From Curtobacterium flaccumfaciens (lineage in GTDB: Bacteria > Actinomycetota > Actinomycetes > Actinomycetales > Microbacteriaceae), in NCBI RefSeq assembly GCF_004361695.1, contig NZ_SNVW01000006.1, positions 62,001-126,000 on the forward strand: a stretch of 64,000 nt of DNA. The letters are read 5' to 3'. Shown here piece after piece: positions 52,849 to 60,806 of the stretch; position 1 is the first letter of the stretch, and each line of letters begins with the position of its first letter. Below the pieces are notes generated by a model. It was not told where the DNA came from and made no database searches. It was given only the letters and a program-made list of their open reading frames with translations. The translations under genes and the position numbers were made by a program.

Positions 52849-53005
52849 GCCGAGATCTCACTCTGGCACGCCCGCGGCCCGGTGACGCTCGCGAAACTGC
52901 AATCTCACGGCCAGGTCGGGCTTCCGTTCCTGGCGCGCTCGACGTCGAGATCGCACTTCGGCGCTTTCGCGGGCCTGGTCGGGCCCGCGGAACTGCGATC
53001 TCGGC
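52849..53005. repeat. Four alternating GAGATCGCA/TGCGATCTC units (repeat family B)
   Basis: Units at 52849-52862 (GCCGAGATCTCACT), 52895-52912 (inverted, AACTGCAATCTCACGGCC), 52944-52957 (GTCGAGATCGCACT) and 52991-53005 (inverted, AACTGCGATCTCGGC) alternate in orientation at about 46-bp spacing, so several hairpins can form. They occupy much of the 342-bp gap between the convergent helicase and DUF4383 genes; no gene was found in that gap. Confidence 0.7.
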
Positions 53006-53082
53006 GGCCCGGACGCGGCCCAGGAGACGCTCCGCCTGCGCGAGGACGCTGACACGACAACGCGTCGAGGACGCGGACACGA

Positions 53083-53119
53083 CGACGCCCCGCCTGCCAC
53101 GAGGGCGGACGGGGCGTCG
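53083..53119. terminator. Bidirectional hairpin
   Basis: CGACGCCCCG (53083-53092) pairs with CGGGGCGTCG (53110-53119) around a partly paired 17-base interior. It lies 14 bp past the DUF4383 stop and can also catch transcripts from the helicase gene. Confidence 0.8.
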
Positions 53120-53132
53120 GAAGCCGTTCGGG

Positions 53133-53585
53133 TCAGACCCGGCGGGCCTCGGCGCGGAGCGCGCTGATGTTCTCCTTGTCGGCACCGAGCGCGGTGAGGA
53201 GCAGGATCACGCCGACGATCGCGTGGAACACGTTGTCGGTGGTGTTCAGCGCGAGGATGTTGGCCGAGGTGTTGCCGAACACGAAGCCGTAGACGGCGAG
53301 CACGACGAGGACGGCGCCCACCAGGACGTTGCCGTTGCGCGAACCGATCGTGGTGCCGAGGCCCATGATGAGGAGCACAGCGGCGAGCATCACCCAGATG
53401 AGCGCGAGCGGCGGGTTCACGCCGAACGCGTTCCAGAGCATGCCGCCCTGGCGGCTGAAGAAGCCCGGGTCGCCGTCGGCGGCGAAGAAGAACCCGAGGA
53501 TGCCCCAGAGGAAGAGGACCGCGCCCACGGTCAGCGCGAGACCACGGTTCGGGGACGCGGTGATGCTCGGTTCCTTGACTGCCAC
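53133..53585 (-). CDS. DUF4383 domain membrane protein
   Basis: A 150-aa protein with four transmembrane helices (LALTVGAVLFLWGILGFFF, LALIWVMLAAVLLIMGLG, GNVLVGAVLVVLAVYGFVFG, NVFHAIVGVILLLTALGAD). The NTTDNVFHAIVGVILL ending is typical of DUF4383, a family of small actinobacterial membrane proteins of unknown role. GTG 53585 preceded by GAGGAGGAAAC is the start; the longer frame, which would overlap the divergent PAP2 gene, is rejected. Confidence 0.88.
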   Translation of the reverse strand: MAVKEPSITASPNRGLALTVGAVLFLWGILGFFFAADGDPGFFSRQGGMLWNAFGVNPPLALIWVMLAAVLLIMGLGTTIGSRNGNVLVGAVLVVLAVYGFVFGNTSANILALNTTDNVFHAIVGVILLLTALGADKENISALRAEARRV

Positions 53586-53826
53586 TTCGGTTTCCTCCTC
53601 GTACGCAGCCGACGCGGTGTACGTCGGTCCGGCGATGTGCGCCGGTGCGTTCACCCGCGCGAGGCCGCTCGACGACTCACTGGACGCGAAGGTCGCTGAC
53701 CCGCGGTTCCCAGCCTCCGACCGGCGGTCCAACGGTATCGTGTCCGACCCCGACCGTCCGAATCGCACGCGGGTGGCCAGGCGTGCGACGAGACCGACGA
53801 CCAGCACCCCGAGGAGGACCAGCCCG

Positions 53827-54723
53827 GTGACCCGAACGCCCGAACGCACCGCACCGGAGTCGCGGGGACCGAGTGTCTCGCGTCGGTTGCGGTGGGGCCT
53901 GTTGGCTGCTCTGGGGTTCGTCATCGTGCCTCTCGTCTACGCGGCGGCGGTCCTGACGCCGATGGGACAGCGGGTCGAGGACGCCGCGCTCGGCGGGGTC
54001 CGGGAATCCGACCTGTTCGGGTCGGACACTGCACTCAACGTCATCTCGGTGCCGGTGATCTTGTTGCTCGTCGTCGTGATCGCCGCCGTCGCGTTCGCCC
54101 GGCGCCGGCTCGCGGTGGGGCTCGGAGCGGGAGTCGTGGTGCTCGCGTCGGCGGCCACCTCGACGCTCCTCAAGCGTATCGCCGAGCGCCCGGAGATCGC
54201 TCAGTCGACGACGCCGAACTCGTTCCCCTCCGGACACGCCACGATCGCACTCGCCGCGCTGTTCGCGGTCCTCATGGTCACGCCGCGTCGGTTCCGTCCG
54301 GTGGTGACCCTGCTCGGCACCGTGTACGCCGTGTTCGTGGCGAGCCAGACGGTGGTCTACGGCTGGCACCGGGTGAGCGACATCGTCGGGGCCTGTGCCA
54401 TCGCGCTGTTCTGGCTCGGGGTCGTCCGCGCCTTCGGGCCGCAGGTCGACCGGGGGGCGCGCGGAGACCGCGACGGACGTCGGTGGCCGCGGCGGCTGGT
54501 GACCGGGAGCCTGCTCGTCGCCACCGGCGTGACGTTCCTGGTCGGTCTCGCCGCGCTCGTGTACGGGGTCGCCGGCGGGACGCACGACCACGCCGCGATC
54601 CTGGTGGCCGGCCGGATGGCGTCGAGCGCGAGCGTGCTGGCGGTCGTGACGATCGTCTGGCTGGCGGACGACATGCACCACGCCCCGCGGACCGACACTG
54701 AGGCGATCCCCGCGGCTCCGTGA
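53827..54723 (+). CDS. PAP2 family phosphatase
   Basis: A 298-aa integral membrane phosphatase. The three PAP2 motifs are in place: KRIAERPEI (KxxxxRP), NSFPSGHATIA (PSGH) and GWHRVSDIVGA (SRxxxxxHxxxD variant). Six or more membrane helices surround them, with the active site facing outside. It probably dephosphorylates lipid phosphates such as undecaprenyl pyrophosphate or phosphatidic acid. GTG 53827 is preceded by GAGGAGG, and TATCGT at 53736-53741 may be the -10. Confidence 0.9.
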   Translation: MTRTPERTAPESRGPSVSRRLRWGLLAALGFVIVPLVYAAAVLTPMGQRVEDAALGGVRESDLFGSDTALNVISVPVILLLVVVIAAVAFARRRLAVGLGAGVVVLASAATSTLLKRIAERPEIAQSTTPNSFPSGHATIALAALFAVLMVTPRRFRPVVTLLGTVYAVFVASQTVVYGWHRVSDIVGACAIALFWLGVVRAFGPQVDRGARGDRDGRRWPRRLVTGSLLVATGVTFLVGLAALVYGVAGGTHDHAAILVAGRMASSASVLAVVTIVWLADDMHHAPRTDTEAIPAAP

Positions 54724-54843
54724 GCACCGCGCCTGCGAGAGTCACGGCCGTGCGTCACGGCCGTGCGCATCGCACCTGCGGCACCGGCGCTCCCGCGGCA
54801 CTGGCGGGAATGCCTGCGACTGCGCTACGTTGTACCCAGCAAG

Positions 54844-54861
54844 TCGATGCAAACGCATCGA
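54844..54861 (+). promoter_or_regulatory. Palindromic operator before the LLM flavoenzyme gene
   Basis: TCGATGC-AAAC-GCATCGA is a perfect 7-bp dyad, placed 12 bases after a TACGTT -10 box (54826-54831), so it covers the predicted start of transcription. The arms and AAAC centre could suit a LacI- or TetR-type repressor. No regulator gene is adjacent on this side. Confidence 0.7.
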
Positions 54862-54898
54862 AATGCTCGAACAACCAGCAAGCCAGGAGGCGGGCACC

Positions 54899-56038
54899 AT
54901 GCAGTTCGGTATCTTCACCGTCAGCGACGTCACGACGGACCCCACGACCGGTACCACGCCGGACGACACCCAGCGCGTCCGGGACATCCTGACGATCGCC
55001 GAGCACGCCGACCAGGCCGGCCTCGACGTCTTCGCCACGGGTGAGCACCACAACCCGCCGTTCGTCGCGTCCTCGCCGACGACGATGCTCGCGTACCTCG
55101 CCGCCAAGACGGAGCACATCACGCTCTCGACGTCGACGACCCTCATCACCACGAACGACCCGGTGCGCATCGCCGAGGAGTACGCGATGCTCCAGGTCAT
55201 CTCCGACGGCCGCATGGACCTCATGATGGGCCGCGGCAACACCGGCCCCGTCTACCCCTGGTTCGGCCAGGACATCCGCCAGGGCGTCAACCTGGCGATC
55301 GAGAACTACGCGCTCCTCCGCCAGCTCTGGGAGAACGACGTCGTCAACTGGCAGGGCAAGTTCCGCACGCCGCTGCAGGGCTTCACCTCGACCCCGCGTC
55401 CGCTCGACGGTGTCGCGCCGTTCGTCTGGCACGGGTCGATCCGCACGCCGGAGATCGCCGAGCAGGCCGCGTACTACGGCGACGGCTTCTTCCACAACAA
55501 CATCTTCTGGCCGATCCAGCACACCGAGCAGATGGTGGGCCTCTACCGGCAGCGCTTCGAGCACTACGGGCACGGCGCCGCGAACCAGGCGATCGTCGGC
55601 CTCGGCGGGCAGTTCTTCGCCCGGAAGAACTCGCAGGACGCGATCAACGAGTTCCGCCCGTACTTCGACAACGCCCCGGTCTACGGCCACGGCCCGTCGA
55701 TGGAGGACTTCACCGAACAGACCCCGCTGACCGTCGGCTCGCCGCAGCAGGTCATCGACCGGTACGCCGCGATGAAGGACCACGTCGGGCACTACCAGCG
55801 CCAGCTGTTCCTCGTCGACCACGCGGGCCTGCCGCTGAAGACCGTGCTCGAGCAGATCGACATCCTGGCGACGGACATCGTGCCGGAGCTCCGGAAGATC
55901 AACGACGAGAGCCGCCCGGCCGACGTGCCGTCCGACCCGCCGTCGCACGCGTCGCGCGTGGCCGCGGCGATGGCCGCCGGCACGGTCGGCAGCGACCACG
56001 TCGCCGCGGAGGACGAGTGGACGGGCGCGTCCGTCTGA
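54899..56038 (+). CDS. LLM class flavin-dependent oxidoreductase
   Basis: A 379-aa luciferase-like TIM-barrel monooxygenase using reduced FMN or F420. Landmarks: FGIFTVSDVTTDPTTG at the start, FATGEHHNPPFVASSP near 50, RIAEEYAMLQVISDGRMDLMMGRGNTGPVYPWFG near 95-130 and VGSPQQVIDRYAAM near 285. ATG 54899 has AGGAGG upstream; the longer frame runs through the operator. Substrate unknown. Ends at the perfect palindrome at 56056-56103. Confidence 0.92.
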   Translation: MQFGIFTVSDVTTDPTTGTTPDDTQRVRDILTIAEHADQAGLDVFATGEHHNPPFVASSPTTMLAYLAAKTEHITLSTSTTLITTNDPVRIAEEYAMLQVISDGRMDLMMGRGNTGPVYPWFGQDIRQGVNLAIENYALLRQLWENDVVNWQGKFRTPLQGFTSTPRPLDGVAPFVWHGSIRTPEIAEQAAYYGDGFFHNNIFWPIQHTEQMVGLYRQRFEHYGHGAANQAIVGLGGQFFARKNSQDAINEFRPYFDNAPVYGHGPSMEDFTEQTPLTVGSPQQVIDRYAAMKDHVGHYQRQLFLVDHAGLPLKTVLEQIDILATDIVPELRKINDESRPADVPSDPPSHASRVAAAMAAGTVGSDHVAAEDEWTGASV

Positions 56039-56055
56039 TCGTCACGTGACCACCT

Positions 56056-56103
56056 GACGGACGGGAGGCGCGGTGCCAGCTGGCACCGCGCCTCCCGTCC
56101 GTC
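56056..56103. repeat. Dispersed palindrome family A, copy 7 (perfect 48-bp palindrome)
   Basis: All 24 positions of each arm (56056-56079, 56080-56103) are complementary with no loop; the arm begins GACGGACGGGAGGCGCGG. It lies between the convergent LLM (+) and SMR (-) genes, and serves both as a symmetric terminator. Confidence 0.93.
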
Positions 56104-56130
56104 TCGGTGCGCGCCCACCCCGCGACGGCG

Positions 56131-56493
56131 CTAGCGTGCGACCTCGGCGTGGGACGTCTCGGCCGACCGTGCGGGGCGGGCGGGGACGAGCTTCAGCCCG
56201 ACCACGCAGCCGACGATCCCGGCGATGAACAGCAGGCGCAGGAGCGTCACGGGCTCGGCGCCGGTGGCCATGCCCCACAGCACCGTGAGTGCCGCCCCCG
56301 TACCGGTCCACACCGCGTACGCCGTGCTGATCGGGATGTGCTTGAGGACGTACCCGAACGCGCCGAGGCTCAGCACGATCGCGATCGCGAACACGATGGT
56401 CGGCCGCGGCTCGGTGAACCCGTCGCTCTGGCCGAGGGCCGTCGCCCACACCGTCTCGAGTCCGGCGCTGACGAACAGGACGATCCACGGCAC
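56131..56493 (-). CDS. Small multidrug resistance (SMR) protein, second subunit
   Basis: A 120-aa four-helix SMR protein. The essential membrane Glu is Glu13 in VSAGLETVWATALG, and YVLKHIPISTAYAVWTGTGAALTVLWG is the conserved helix 2-3 region. It starts at a GTG one base after the stop of the other SMR gene, so the two subunits are translated together and probably form a heterodimer like EbrAB or YkkCD, exporting cationic compounds or guanidinium. The C-terminal tail is extended by about 15 hydrophilic residues. Confidence 0.92.
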   Translation of the reverse strand: MPWIVLFVSAGLETVWATALGQSDGFTEPRPTIVFAIAIVLSLGAFGYVLKHIPISTAYAVWTGTGAALTVLWGMATGAEPVTLLRLLFIAGIVGCVVGLKLVPARPARSAETSHAEVAR

Positions 56494-56494
56494 C

Positions 56495-56809
56495 TCAGCT
56501 CACCACCTTGAGGCCGACGACGCACGCGACGAGCCCGAACACCAGGGCGAGGCGGGCGACGGACGCGGCCTCCTGCTTCCGGACGACCGCGACGACCACC
56601 GTCAGCGAGGCCCCGATGCCGACCCAGACCGCGTAGGCCGTGCCGACCGGGATCTCCCGCATCGCGAACGCGAGTCCGACCATGCTGAGCGCCATGCCGA
56701 CGACGAACACGATGGTCGGCACGACCTTCTTGAAGCCGTTCGACGCACTCAGTGCGGTGGCCCAGACGGCCTCGAGCACGCCGGACAGGACGAGGATGCC
56801 CCACGCCAT
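56495..56809 (-). CDS. Small multidrug resistance (SMR) protein, first subunit
   Basis: A 104-aa SMR protein: MAWGILVLSGVLEAVWATALSASNGFKKVVPTIVF with Glu13, then FAMREIPVGTAYAVWVGIGASLTVVV. WATALS and the GFK loop place it near the Gdx/SugE branch. AAGGGA precedes the ATG. It is the first gene of a two-gene unit, divergent from a TetR gene across two palindromic operators that lie in its promoter region. Confidence 0.93.
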   Translation of the reverse strand: MAWGILVLSGVLEAVWATALSASNGFKKVVPTIVFVVGMALSMVGLAFAMREIPVGTAYAVWVGIGASLTVVVAVVRKQEAASVARLALVFGLVACVVGLKVVS

Positions 56810-56834
56810 GACGATGTCCCTTCGATGACATTGA

Positions 56835-56893
56835 GTCGCACGACTGTGCGACAACGAGGTCCACGGTAGCACGAACTCGTACGACTGTGCGAG
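56835..56893. promoter_or_regulatory. Twin TetR operators between the SMR pair and tetR
   Basis: GTCGCAC-GACT-GTGCGAC (56835-56852, perfect 7-bp dyad) and CTCGTAC-GACT-GTGCGAG (56876-56893, one mismatch) share the same core and spacer and are 41 bp apart, about four helical turns. The second ends beside the tetR -10 (GAGTAT, 56891-56896); the first lies in the SMR promoter. One repressor would shut both directions. Confidence 0.88.
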
Positions 56894-56902
56894 TATGGCG
56901 GC

Positions 56903-57481
56903 ATGGCCAGGAGCATCGACCTCGCGGGACGACGTCGCACCGTCTCCGAAGCGGCGTGGCGGGTGCTCGCGCGCGACGGACTCGGAGCGCTCAGCGTCCG
57001 CAACGTCTCGGCCGAGGCCGGCCTGCCGCCGAGCACGGTCCGCTACGTCTTCCCGACCCAGGCGAGCCTCCGCGAGCACACCATCACGCTCGCGTTCGAC
57101 CGGACGCGGGAGCGCATCGACGCCGTCCCCGCCGACGGACCGGCACGGGAGCGCGCACACCGGATCGTGCTCGAGCTGCTGCCCCTCGACGAGGAGCGGG
57201 TGCTCGAGCTCGAGGTGTACCTGGCGCTCGGCAACGCCGCGCTGACCGACGACGAGCTCCGACCGGCGCTCGACCGGGCCGTCCGCGAGATGCGGGTGTG
57301 GTGCGAGGAGGTCCTCGGGCTCGTCGGCGTGCCGGAGGTCGACCGTGAGTACGAGGCCCGTCGGCTGCACGCGCTCGTCGACGGGCTCGCGATGCACCTC
57401 GTGCGGCTCGCGCCGGGGGAGTCCGGCGACTGGGCGATCGACGTGCTCGACCGGCACCTGGACGGCCTCGTCGCGAGCTGA
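56903..57481 (+). CDS. TetR family regulator of the SMR pair
   Basis: A 192-aa TetR-type protein with an N-terminal helix-turn-helix (RRTVSEAAWRVLARDGLGALSVRNVSAEAGLPPSTVRYVFPTQASLREH) and an all-helical ligand domain with the C-terminal LHALVDGLAMHLVR typical of BetI-like regulators. It is divergent from the SMR genes, with two matching palindromes between them, so it is very probably their repressor and autoregulated. The start is leaderless or nearly so (6 nt after GAGTAT). Confidence 0.93.
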   Translation: MARSIDLAGRRRTVSEAAWRVLARDGLGALSVRNVSAEAGLPPSTVRYVFPTQASLREHTITLAFDRTRERIDAVPADGPARERAHRIVLELLPLDEERVLELEVYLALGNAALTDDELRPALDRAVREMRVWCEEVLGLVGVPEVDREYEARRLHALVDGLAMHLVRLAPGESGDWAIDVLDRHLDGLVAS

Positions 57482-57555
57482 CCGCCCCCTCGCACCGTGC
57501 GAACGCACCGCGCGCGCGACCACGCCGAGCGACGTCCGTCGCCTATCCTTGCCCG

Positions 57556-58575
57556 GTGACGACGACCACGCCGCCGCCGCGAACACAACGCTCGCGCTCC
57601 CGCACGGGTCCGGGCCTGGTGCTCGGCGCCGTCGTCGTGCTGCTCGGGATCCGGCTGCTCTCCCCGGCCGTCGGCACCGCGGGTCTGCCGAACGTGGTGC
57701 AGGACTTCCTCACGCTGGCGATCAGCGTCGTCGTCGAGTCCCTGCCGTTCGTGGTCCTCGGCATCGTGCTGTCGATCGTCGTCGAGGTCTGGGTGCCCGT
57801 CGGTGCGCTCGAGAAGGTGCTGCCGCAGAACGCCGTGGGCCGCCGCGCCGTGATCTCCCTCATCGGCATGCTGTTCCCGGTGTGCGAGTGCGGCAACGTG
57901 CCGCTCGCCCGCGGCCTCATGCTGCGCGGCTTCACCCCGGCCGAGGCGGTCACGTTCCTCGTCGCCGCCCCGATCCTCAACCCGCTCGTCATCATCAGCA
58001 CCGCGCAGGCGTTCGGCTGGTCCGGCTGGATCCTGCCCGTGCGGATCGTCGGCGGCTTCGTCGTCGCGAACCTCGTCGGGTGGATCGTCGCCGCCCACCG
58101 CCGCCCGACCGAGCTGCTCCTGCCGGTGTTCGAGGCACGCTGCCGGGCCGCCGTCGGAGCCCCGCGGAGCCGGAACCGCTGGCGGGACAGTGCCGCGCAG
58201 TTCGGTGGCGAGACCGCGACGATGATGCCCGCGCTGTTCGTCGGCGCCGGGCTCGCCGCCGCGATCCAGGTCGCCGTGCCCCGCTCCACGCTGGTGTCCA
58301 TCGGCGCGAACCCGGTGCTGTCCGTCGCCGCGATGATGCTCCTCGCGATGACGGTGTCGCTCTGCTCGAACGTGGACGCCTTCTTCGCGCTGTCGTTCGC
58401 GTCGACCTTCCTGCCGGGGTCGATCACGGCGTTCCTCATCATCGGGCCGATCATCGACGTGAAGATGATCGCGCTGCTCCGGACGACCTTCCGTGCGCGC
58501 TTCCTGGTGCTGCTCGCCGTCGTCTGCGTCCTGTTCGCCGGAACCGTGGGGTTGGTGATGAATGTCCTGGTCTGA
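57556..58575 (+). CDS. YraQ-type permease (DUF318)
   Basis: A 339-aa protein with eight or more membrane helices. The conserved FPVCECGNVPLARGLMLRGF near residue 107 (the PxCxCG motif) and AAPILNPLVIISTAQAFG define the permease family PF03773, and MTVSLCSNVDAFFALSFASTF is the related second-half motif. The Cys pairs suggest metal or metalloid transport, though the substrate is unproven. TATCCT (57544-57549) is six bases before GTG 57556. It overlaps the next gene by 14 bp, a fixed pair in many Gram-positive genomes. Confidence 0.9.
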   Translation: MTTTTPPPRTQRSRSRTGPGLVLGAVVVLLGIRLLSPAVGTAGLPNVVQDFLTLAISVVVESLPFVVLGIVLSIVVEVWVPVGALEKVLPQNAVGRRAVISLIGMLFPVCECGNVPLARGLMLRGFTPAEAVTFLVAAPILNPLVIISTAQAFGWSGWILPVRIVGGFVVANLVGWIVAAHRRPTELLLPVFEARCRAAVGAPRSRNRWRDSAAQFGGETATMMPALFVGAGLAAAIQVAVPRSTLVSIGANPVLSVAAMMLLAMTVSLCSNVDAFFALSFASTFLPGSITAFLIIGPIIDVKMIALLRTTFRARFLVLLAVVCVLFAGTVGLVMNVLV

Positions 58576-59383
58576 GAAGGGCCCGTCGTACCTCGGTCTC
58601 GGGTCGGTGCTCGCGGTGGCGCTCTGCACGCTGTGGCTCGCCCTCGCCGGGCACCTCGACCTCTACATCAACCCGCGGTACTCCGTCTTCACGATCGTGC
58701 TGGCGGCCGTCGCGGTACCGGCGTCGGTGGCCGGCCTGGTGGTCGTGGCGCGCGGCCACGGCCACACCCACGACGACGACGACGAGACCGGCCACACCCA
58801 CGACGACGACGAGACCGGCCACGGCGACGGCCGCCGAACGGGAGGCGCGGCTCGCCACACACGCGCCGTCCTCGGTGGGGTGGCCGCGCTCGTCACGATC
58901 GGGGTCACCACCGCGATGCTCGTCCTGCCCCCGACGACGCTCTCCGCACGCACCGCGCAGCAGCGGAGCGTGGACTCGGCGACGCTGTCGAACGCCACCG
59001 GCTCCGAGGCCGCGGTGTCCCTGCTCGGCTCGGGGTCGGTCGACACGTCGCAGTACGGCGTGAAGGACTGGGCCGCCCTCATCCGCCAGACCACCGACAC
59101 GACGTCGCTCGTCGGCAAGGACGTGCGGCTGTCCGGCTTCGTGGTCCCCGGGTCAGACGGCTCGTTCACGCTGACCCGGTTCGTGATCAGCTGCTGCGCC
59201 GTCGACGCCCAGCCCGTCGGACTCGGCGTGGTCACGGACGGCGCCGTCCCCGACGAGGACCAGTGGGTCACGGTGACGGGCAAGCTCGCCGCGAACCCGG
59301 ACCAGTCCGCCGACGCCCGGATCGTCATCCGGGCCGCGACCGTGCAGAAGATCGCCCAGCCGGACGACCCGTATGAGTACTGA
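58562..59383 (+). CDS. TIGR03943 family membrane protein
   Basis: A 273-aa partner of YraQ-type permeases. Two N-terminal helices and one near residue 105 surround a His/Asp-rich loop at about 66-90 made of near-tandem repeats of GHTHDDDET, probably a metal-binding segment. The extracytoplasmic C-terminal domain contains the family hallmark FVISCCAVDAQPVGLGV, with a vicinal Cys pair, and ends like an OB-type domain (TGKLAAN...ARIVIRA). It overlaps the permease gene by 14 bp and the next gene by 11 bp. Confidence 0.9.
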   Translation: MSWSEKGPSYLGLGSVLAVALCTLWLALAGHLDLYINPRYSVFTIVLAAVAVPASVAGLVVVARGHGHTHDDDDETGHTHDDDETGHGDGRRTGGAARHTRAVLGGVAALVTIGVTTAMLVLPPTTLSARTAQQRSVDSATLSNATGSEAAVSLLGSGSVDTSQYGVKDWAALIRQTTDTTSLVGKDVRLSGFVVPGSDGSFTLTRFVISCCAVDAQPVGLGVVTDGAVPDEDQWVTVTGKLAANPDQSADARIVIRAATVQKIAQPDDPYEY

Positions 59384-60806
59384 GTCGGCAGGGGGCCGCG
59401 AGCCGCTCCGCGAGCCGCTCCGCGTCCGCCCCCGGAACCGCTTCCGCCGCCGGCTCGTCGCGACGATCACGGTGCTCGCCGTGGTCGGGGCGCTCGCCGC
59501 CGTCGTGGGCTCGCAGCAGGGACCACGCCTGCGTGACGTGTCGTACGACGCCTCCGGGCTGGTGTCGCGTCCGGCGCAGCGGGTGATCCTCACCGCGAAC
59601 CAGGCGCTCCAGCGGGTGTCCGCCGCAGACGTCCGGGTCAGCCCTGCCGCCGCCCACACCGTGACCTCGAGCGGGAACACGATCGCCGTCGAGTTCGCCG
59701 GACCCCTCGCCTACGACCGCGACTACACGGTCACGGTGGCGGACGTGCGTGCGCCGGGGCAGCGGGCGACCTCCGACCTCACCACGACGATCCGCACCGG
59801 CAGCACCGACGTGCTCGCCCTGGTCCCCGCGGCCGACGGCGGGAAGGACCGCATCGTCAGGCGATCGCTCGACGCGGGCGGCTCGACGACCGTCTACGAG
59901 GCCGCCGGGATCTCCGAGTACGCCCGCCTGGGCCGCTCGCTCGTGGTCGTGAGCGGCACCGACGCCGGGTTCGCCGTCGACATCGTCCCGCTCGCCGGCG
60001 GCGTGCAGGACGAGGGCACGCCCGTCGAACGCCTCACGCTGCCCACCCGGGACGGACGCGTGACCGCCCTGCACGCGGCCGACGACGGCGCCTCGTTCGG
60101 GTTCGAGTACGCCGACACCTCGACCGGGCAGTCGCGGAACGTCGGCCTCTACGTCGTCGACATGACCGGCACGCACCTGCCGACGGCGATCGACGCCGAG
60201 GGCAAGCCAGTCACCGGGGCCGTCCCGATGACCGTCGGCCAGTGGGCGTACGTGCCGCGCACCGAGAGCGCCCTCGTCCGGACCGGCAGCGACGACCTGG
60301 TGCTCGTCGACATGAGCGGGCGGACCGGTGCGGTCCGACTCGGCAGCGCGACGTACCTGCACGGGTTCGTCGGCACGGGCACGACGGCCGTCGTCGAGAC
60401 CGGGACGGGCATCGTCCGCCTCGACCTGACGGACGGCGCGCGCACCGCGCTGCGGGCACCCGCCGGCAGCACCGACGCCGCCTACCTCGGTCGCATCGCG
60501 CAGCTGACGGACGACAGCTACCTGCGCGTCGTGGGCGACGTGCGGTCGGACGGGACCATCTCGGCACGGATCGTGCGGGTGGACGGGAGTCGCGCCTCCC
60601 GGCTGCCCGTGACCGTCCCCGACGACGCGAGCGTCACCGCGGTCTGTCCGTCCCCGAACAGCCAGTTCGTCGCGGTGGCGACGAAGTCGGCGACCGACGA
60701 GCTGGTGAGCATCGTCGACGCGTCCTCCGGTGCGCTCGAGGCGAGCATCGACGCGGCGTCCGTCGACTGGTGCGGTGCCCTGCCGTCCGGCGACGAGATC
60801 GGCTAG
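59373..60806 (+). CDS. Membrane-anchored beta-propeller-like protein
   Basis: A 477-aa protein with a basic cytoplasmic start, one transmembrane helix (LVATITVLAVVGALAAVVGS, near 28-47), an Ig-like domain (VSYDASGLVSRPAQRVILTANQALQRVSAADVRVSP, about 55-140) and then repeated strand-rich units (VLALVPAADGG, GRSLVVVSG, DGVRSDGTISARIVRVDG type) consistent with a six- or seven-bladed propeller. It is exported to the cell surface side. It overlaps the TIGR03943 gene, forming a three-gene operon. Its TAG stop shares CTAG with the convergent AraC gene. No enzyme motif. Confidence 0.8.
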   Translation: MSTESAGGREPLREPLRVRPRNRFRRRLVATITVLAVVGALAAVVGSQQGPRLRDVSYDASGLVSRPAQRVILTANQALQRVSAADVRVSPAAAHTVTSSGNTIAVEFAGPLAYDRDYTVTVADVRAPGQRATSDLTTTIRTGSTDVLALVPAADGGKDRIVRRSLDAGGSTTVYEAAGISEYARLGRSLVVVSGTDAGFAVDIVPLAGGVQDEGTPVERLTLPTRDGRVTALHAADDGASFGFEYADTSTGQSRNVGLYVVDMTGTHLPTAIDAEGKPVTGAVPMTVGQWAYVPRTESALVRTGSDDLVLVDMSGRTGAVRLGSATYLHGFVGTGTTAVVETGTGIVRLDLTDGARTALRAPAGSTDAAYLGRIAQLTDDSYLRVVGDVRSDGTISARIVRVDGSRASRLPVTVPDDASVTAVCPSPNSQFVAVATKSATDELVSIVDASSGALEASIDAASVDWCGALPSGDEIG

